Below, one piece after another: positions 59,972 to 64,000 of a stretch of DNA of 64,000 nucleotides. How positions within the stretch are numbered: the first letter of the stretch is position 1; each line of letters begins with the position of its first letter. The DNA is taken from NCBI GenBank assembly GCA_001695595.3, contig MBPM02000004.1, forward strand, positions 2,201,696 to 2,265,695. The letters run 5' to 3'. Below the pieces are notes generated by a model. The model had not been told where the DNA came from. It did no database searches and saw only the letters and a program-made list of their open reading frames with translations. Made by a program: the position numbers and the translations under genes. This stretch comes from Plasmopara viticola. Lineage: Eukaryota; Oomycota; Peronosporomycetes; Peronosporales; Peronosporaceae.

Positions 59972-61870
59972 CTCCCCATCGGCTGTACAATCTTGTATTA
60001 AGGCTGCAGTCGACGGGGCAGTTTTCGGAAGTCGCGAAGGACACAGAAGCGTCTTGAGAGTTGGAGGCTTGAGGTAGCAGATTTTAACTTGCGGTCCGAG
60101 TGCCTTTTCCAGCTCATCGGTCAGTAGTATAGACCGTAGTCTGCTTCTTGAAAGTCCATTTGGGTCGTATTGGAGCTTGAAAACTATAGGTGCTGTAGAT
60201 GACGTGTTGCGTGATGACGTAGTGTCGTCGAGCGCCTGTCTGAACAGCGGTTGCAGTATTCTCGGAGTATATCCTCGGTCAAGTAGCCGCGCATAGAGTT
60301 GTTTGACGATTCGTTTAAAGTCACGATATCGAACATTCTGTTTGCGGTATTTACGGACTTGGCCAATGATTAGTCCTTTTAGAACACCAGGTGGATGAGC
60401 GCTATTAGCAGGAATATACAGGTACAAATTCAGACTTTTCTGATATGTTCTTGTGTATATCCTTTGTTTGTCCCGAATGATTCGTAGGTCTAGAAACACA
60501 GCTTCATCTTTGTCGATAGAGCTTGTGAATCGTAGCTTAGACCGCCGGGTAAATGTTGCTAACATGCGCTGGAAGCTATATGGCTCGGTGCTCGGACTCC
60601 ACAATGTGAAGATGTCATCGATGTAGCGTTTGTAGTAAACTACATGTCGCGAGAATTCTGTAAGTAGAATCTCTTCGATGTGAGCCACGTAGAGGGAAGC
60701 GAATGCCGGTGCCACCGGTGTTCCCATAGCCGTTCCACGCAATTGGCGCCAGCATGAGTCTCCAAAGGTAAAGTAATTGTTGTGCATTACTACTTGGAGA
60801 CCAGACAGAATTGCGTTTTCCCATGGATGACCCCGTATACGTTCCGCGATTGCTTTGATAGCGTTGATAATCGGAATATTGGTGTAGAGAGATTCTACGT
60901 CGATTGTGATCAACAGCGTATCAGGCGGGAGTATCAGGTCCGGGAGGTCTGTCAATAGCTGGTCTGAGTCGCGTATATAGGATTTAGTGGATCTATAAAA
61001 GGGTTGAAGTTGAAAATCTAACCACTTTGAAAGTCCTTCCAGTATACTTGCGCTATTGGATACAATGGGTCGAATACAGAGTTTAGGTTTGTGTATTTTT
61101 GCTAATGCGTAAAACACATTCAACCTTGACTCTTCTAGTTTCGCAACAATGATCCGTGTTGTGTCCCAGTCAGTACGATAGGCATATGTCTTTGCCACGT
61201 TTCTGTACCAAGTGCGAACTTTTGTCCGCACAAGCCGGGTTAATGCTTCGACTGGAGCGCATTGCAGCTCGTATATTGACTTATCTGAAAGATGGTCAAT
61301 ACACAGTCTAACATAATGCTCCGTTGTAAAAAGAGCCGGCCCTAAGTTCTTATCAGTAAGGACTACTTTAAGATCTGGGCGGCTTCTTAGGAGCTGAAAC
61401 GTGTTCCATTGTCTCGAGTTAAGGTTCCTGAGTTTCCTCGGTTCCCATGTCTCGCGACTAATGTTGTCTTGAACACGTGTGAGTATCGTTTCGATTGAAG
61501 CCGGTGCTGGTTTCGGTTGAAACGATGGGTTCGGAACATAAATCTTGCGATTATATGATCCTTGATGGTTCCCAAACTGTGCGGAGAGGCGAACTTTCCG
61601 TATGAAGTCTGGGAGTGCAGCATGAAGATCGGGCGGTCGGATAGGTCGAGGGGTCGGGCAGAATCTTAGGTTAAGACCCAGTAAGCGGTTCAGAGCAGGG
61701 GGAGTAGCAACTGCAGAAGGAACAAAGTTATGAAAAGCTAAGTTCTTTGCATAGCTATTAATCTCCCTAGTACTGCGACTAGCAAATAGTGCCAGCGCAT
61801 TCCTACTATCTGACCTATCTACTTGGATCGGGTCTTGCCTTTCGCGTTCCGCGCGCCTTTCTGCTTGTTG
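59969..61870 (-). CDS. Penelope-like reverse transcriptase (ORF2, expressed by -1 frameshift)
   Basis: About 633 codons from the frameshift site to TAA at 59969-59971. The N-terminal PLE motifs are present: LLGLNLRFCPTPRPIRPP, DFIRKVRL and TDKNLGPALFTTEHYV. The RT core follows: FYALAKIHKPKLCIRPIVSN, motif A TIDVESLYTNIPI, motif B RGTAMGTPVAPAFASLY and motif C YKRYIDDIFTLW with the DD pair. The thumb reads FLDLRIIRDKQRIYTRTYQK and HPPGVLKGLIIGQVRKYR, a PLE hallmark. No GIY-YIG domain follows. There is no ATG between the slippery site and residue ~350; the frame overlaps the end of ORF1 in the -1 phase, so synthesis as an ORF1-RT fusion (about 924 aa) is likely. A GTG at 61231 lies inside the conserved region and cannot be the true start. 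Confidence 0.92.
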   Translation of the reverse strand, partial: QQAERRAERERQDPIQVDRSDSRNALALFASRSTREINSYAKNLAFHNFVPSAVATPPALNRLLGLNLRFCPTPRPIRPPDLHAALPDFIRKVRLSAQFGNHQGSYNRKIYVPNPSFQPKPAPASIETILTRVQDNISRETWEPRKLRNLNSRQWNTFQLLRSRPDLKVVLTDKNLGPALFTTEHYVRLCIDHLSDKSIYELQCAPVEALTRLVRTKVRTWYRNVAKTYAYRTDWDTTRIIVAKLEESRLNVFYALAKIHKPKLCIRPIVSNSASILEGLSKWLDFQLQPFYRSTKSYIRDSDQLLTDLPDLILPPDTLLITIDVESLYTNIPIINAIKAIAERIRGHPWENAILSGLQVVMHNNYFTFGDSCWRQLRGTAMGTPVAPAFASLYVAHIEEILLTEFSRHVVYYKRYIDDIFTLWSPSTEPYSFQRMLATFTRRSKLRFTSSIDKDEAVFLDLRIIRDKQRIYTRTYQKSLNLYLYIPANSAHPPGVLKGLIIGQVRKYRKQNVRYRDFKRIVKQLYARLLDRGYTPRILQPLFRQALDDTTSSRNTSSTAPIVFKLQYDPNGLSRSRLRSILLTDELEKALGPQVKICYLKPPTLKTLLCPSRLPKTAPSTAALIQDCTADGE

Positions 61871-62742
61871 TTTTTTCCTGAATTCGACTTGGTGGGCGGC
61901 TTTCCGGACTTGGCGAGACCGGTAGCGCCCGCTTTTCCGTTTGCGCGTAGCCCTTCCTTTTGAGGCTTTGCCGATTTCTTCTGCTGCTGGGGCTTTGCAG
62001 TCTTCGTTATGCGCCGATCGGTGCCCCTTTGACGACCGGCGCTGTCGTTTAACGCTTCCTTGAGCCGCGACACTTGATTTTTCAGTGGTCGCAACTCCTG
62101 TTGGATGCGCTTGTTGACGAGCTCCTGGACAGAGGTTGCCATGGGCGTTTCTGATTCGATGTCCATGGCTGTCGCTCGTTTGGCTTCCTTAGCGGCTTTG
62201 GCCCGTTCCTTAATGACTTGTTCAATCGCTAAGTCGTAGCGAAGTTGAGTCAGTCGTGTGTTAAGGAGAGCCTTGGCCATTAGGAAGTCAGTGACCGCCA
62301 TCGAGTTTTGTCCATTAGGAGAAGTAATTGCACTTTCCCATGGCGGACCCGATGGCATGAAAAGGGTGTGAACATCGCAATAAAAAGAACTTATCTCTTT
62401 AATTGCATTGACCGATAATGTCTCAAGTTCAGTCTGAAGTAAATTCAGTTCAGCCGTCGTTGCAGTCTTAATGATTTCTGCCAACGACTTTTCGTTTTCA
62501 ACGAGTTGCTGATTGAACTGGGCGCGCAAAGATGCAGCGCTATCGGTATTTTCGAGCTCTTTAGACACGGTCAAGGAAATCTTAGTCTTCACAGAGCGGG
62601 GCGGACCCTGCTCAAGGCGTTGAAGAGCTAGCTGCTTAGATTTGATTCTAGCAGTAAGATTCCTGTAGCGTTTGACCGTGGAGTCGATGATGCTCAACAC
62701 GTTTTGCGGCGGACTGCTGCGAGTCGGGTTACTCGGGTCCAT
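61819..62742 (-). CDS. ORF1 of the telomeric PLE: basic coiled-coil protein
   Basis: A 307-codon frame from ATG at 62742 (context AGGATGG) to TAG at 61819. Residues ~10-60 and ~70-125 are helical and charged, including LRAQFNQQLVENEKSLAEII and LNLLQTELETLSV. Residues ~155-245 contain two further likely coiled-coil stretches (RLTQLRYDLAIEQVIKERAK and QELVNKRIQQELRPLKNQVS). The last ~65 residues are Lys/Arg/Gly-rich and disordered (TAKPQQQKKSAKPQKEGLRA, KNNKQKGARNAKGK), as expected of an RNA-binding tail. Coiled-coil ORF1 proteins precede RT in several PLE lineages. The function, probably RNA chaperone or particle assembly, is inferred. The slippery A AAA AAC lies 16 codons before its stop. Confidence 0.85.
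   Translation of the reverse strand: MDPSNPTRSSPPQNVLSIIDSTVKRYRNLTARIKSKQLALQRLEQGPPRSVKTKISLTVSKELENTDSAASLRAQFNQQLVENEKSLAEIIKTATTAELNLLQTELETLSVNAIKEISSFYCDVHTLFMPSGPPWESAITSPNGQNSMAVTDFLMAKALLNTRLTQLRYDLAIEQVIKERAKAAKEAKRATAMDIESETPMATSVQELVNKRIQQELRPLKNQVSRLKEALNDSAGRQRGTDRRITKTAKPQQQKKSAKPQKEGLRANGKAGATGLAKSGKPPTKSNSGKNNKQKGARNAKGKTRSK
61870..61876 (-). promoter_or_regulatory. Predicted -1 ribosomal frameshift site (A AAA AAC)
   Basis: On the minus strand ORF1 reads gga aaa aac; the last A of gga plus the next two codons form the canonical slippery heptamer A AAA AAC in the correct phase. After a -1 slip the frame continues CAA CAA GCA GAA AGG into ORF2 without a stop. A short GC hairpin (CGCG-GAA-CGCG) starts about 16 nt downstream; its role as stimulator is uncertain. 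Confidence 0.82.
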
Positions 62743-63468
62743 CCTTAAGTGTAGTAACCTAGTTGTAATCAGGCTAGGTCGGATGTTGAGTGGCGTAACA
62801 GCCGGCTGTTTCGAGCACGGTCTGTTGTTCGTCGCGGTCGGCCGGTCGGCTCAGTCGGACGCTGGTCGTGGATCTTGTCGACTTAGGACCAAGGCTTGAA
62901 GCCGGCCGTTTTTTGGTCGGCCAGCTGGCTTGAGGGTAGGACTTGAGACCGGTCGGTTTGTTGGTCGACCGGTGACTTGATCGTGTCCGGATCTTGAACT
63001 TCGCACTTGGTCGGGTCCTTGGTCGGGTCCTAAGTCGGGTCTTGGTCGGGTCCTTGGTCGTCCTTTGGATCTTGGCCGTCGGATACCAACAATCTTTTGA
63101 CGTATTGCCCTACTTATGTTCCGTTTTATGTTGAATATGGGTAGCACTAACGGATAGGTTGATATCGAGAACTAGCGCAAGGCTTATGGGAAAAAGCCAG
63201 GTCTAGGGGATTATAACTTCTCCGCCTACCTCCCCGGTCACACTTTCAGGTTTTACGTAAACCACGGCACTATTTCTGTTCGATACGGAGACGCACTAGG
63301 CTCACGTATCCAGGGTGCTGCTCACTCACACTCCTGTGTGCCCGCAGAGTCAAAAATCCCTTATGGGATAGACTTCTCCGCAAATGAGAACTCCGATAAG
63401 CGTTACAATAAATTGCAAGCACGGTGCTCAAGGGCACGGGTTTTTCTAACCTAATTAAAATATAAAAA
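62743..63468 (-). other. PLE 5' leader with GGTCGGGTCC-type repeats
   Basis: Between ORF1 and the right direct repeat. The part 62820-63090 is rich in short GGTCGG / GGTCGGGTCC motifs on the plus strand, repeated irregularly. A minus-strand frame (63147-62851) through it gives Arg/Pro-rich low-complexity peptide (PDLGPDQGPDQ) and could be an upstream ORF or merely a product of the repeats. The part 63148-63468 has no clear feature except TATAAAAA at 63461-63468 next to the repeat. Confidence 0.5.
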
Positions 63469-63757
63469 GGTTTAGGATTTATTAAATTATGCAAGTTACT
63501 ACACAAACTTAATTATTCCTAAAGAATAGTCCGAAATGATCCGATTGACTAATTCTTTCGCTGGTTTGCTTCTTCAGTAGGACTTGTTATTCTATAGTTG
63601 GACTTGGACCTTACGGACATCTTACCAAAACTCTAACTTGAAATTCATACTTGAAATTCATACTTGAAACTCATACTTGAATTTCATACTTGAATTTCAT
63701 ACTTGAATTTCATACTTGAATTTCATACTTGAAATTTGTACTAGGGTTTAGGGTTTA
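63469..63757. repeat. Right copy of 289-bp direct repeat (element 5' side)
   Basis: Apparently identical to 59683-59971. Its telomere-like end (CTAGGGTTTAGGGTTTA) merges into the terminal telomere tract. It is either a pseudo-LTR of the element or the 3' UTR of a second, almost wholly 5'-truncated copy added later. Confidence 0.92.
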
Positions 63758-64000
63758 GGGTTTAGGGTTTAGGGTTTAGGGTTTAGGGTTTAGGGTTTAG
63801 GGTTTAGGGTTTAGGGTTTAGGGTTTAGGGTTTTTTTAGGGTTTAGGGTTTAGGGTTTAGGGTTTAGGGTTTAGGGTTTAGGGTTTAGGGTTTAGGGTTT
63901 AGGGTTTAGGGTTTAGGGTTTAGGGTTTAGGGTTTAGGGTTTAGGGTTTAGGGTTTAGGGTTTAGGGTTTAGGGTTAGGGTTTAGGGTTTAGGGTTTAGG
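63744..64000 (+). repeat. Terminal telomere tract (TTTAGGG)n
   Basis: TTTAGGG units from 63744 to the window end, with a T7 expansion at 63831-63837 and one TTAGGG unit at 63975-63980. The orientation is that of a right chromosome end; whether the physical chromosome ends here cannot be seen. Confidence 0.97.

Larger units (their letters stand above)
59683..63757 (-). mobile_element. Telomere-inserted endonuclease-deficient Penelope-like retroelement
   Basis: A minus-strand element with coiled-coil ORF1 (61819-62742) and a PLE-type reverse transcriptase (59969-61870), bounded by 289-bp direct repeats and sandwiched between TTTAGGG tracts. The RT ends after a PLE C-terminal region (TLKTLLCPSRLP) with no GIY-YIG endonuclease downstream. 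EN-deficient PLEs at telomeres are established for bdelloid rotifers, fungi, stramenopiles and plants; they are thought to prime on the chromosome's 3' overhang. Here the RNA 3' end abuts the internal tract, as that model predicts. Both ORFs and the repeats appear undamaged, so the copy may be recent. Confidence 0.9.

Noticed and set aside
61229..61231. GTG at 61231 as the start of the RT
   Set aside because: The same frame continues upstream without a stop through more than 200 codons containing conserved PLE motifs, back to the slippery heptamer.

Overview
The window reads as the right-hand end of a chromosome from an oomycete, probably a Peronosporales species (Phytophthora or downy-mildew group). 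The evidence is a (TTTAGGG)n tract that runs off the 3' end in the orientation of a right telomere, compact housekeeping genes with few short introns, and wide AT-rich spacers full of decayed retroelements. The species assignment is inference.

Layout. 1-11.6 kb: the tail of one ORF, then decayed sequence with no gene I can name. 11.6-14.7 kb: a gene pair, VPS45 (+) and a DUF4833-like gene (-), with a degenerate copy of the VPS45 3' end between them. 14.88-16.95 kb: an element bounded by 46-bp terminal inverted repeats that carries a broken fragment of ATP-dependent PEP carboxykinase. 17-32.6 kb: gene-free, with a LINE deletion derivative, decayed Ty3/gypsy pieces and a diverged ~0.5-kb tandem repeat. 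32.6-38.7 kb: a dead Ty3/gypsy LTR retrotransposon. 39.5-46.6 kb: a second gene island, with an AAAP-type amino-acid transporter (-), a small hypothetical ORF, a LINE derivative and proteasome subunit RPN2/PSMD1 (-). 46.6-59.4 kb: gene-free decayed sequence with a second block of the ~0.5-kb repeat and another integrase remnant. 59.4-64 kb: the telomere.

The most striking object is at the telomere. A Penelope-like retroelement (PLE) that ends without a GIY-YIG endonuclease domain sits between two TTTAGGG tracts. Its RNA 3' end abuts the internal tract, the orientation expected if the chromosome's G-rich 3' overhang primed reverse transcription. ORF1 is a basic coiled-coil protein. The reverse-transcriptase ORF has no ATG and lies in the -1 frame. 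A canonical A AAA AAC slippery heptamer sits in the correct phase where the frames overlap, so the RT is probably made as an ORF1-RT fusion by programmed -1 frameshifting. The unit is flanked by an apparently identical 289-bp direct repeat, and the RT stop codon lies in the telomere-like last bases of that repeat.

VPS45 (endosomal/Golgi SNARE fusion), RPN2 (26S proteasome base) and the transporter are unrelated housekeeping genes in islands. RPN2 needs two small 5' exons and three single-base corrections, all beside A/T runs, to read as a full-length protein. All similarity statements are from reading translations by eye; no database search was run.
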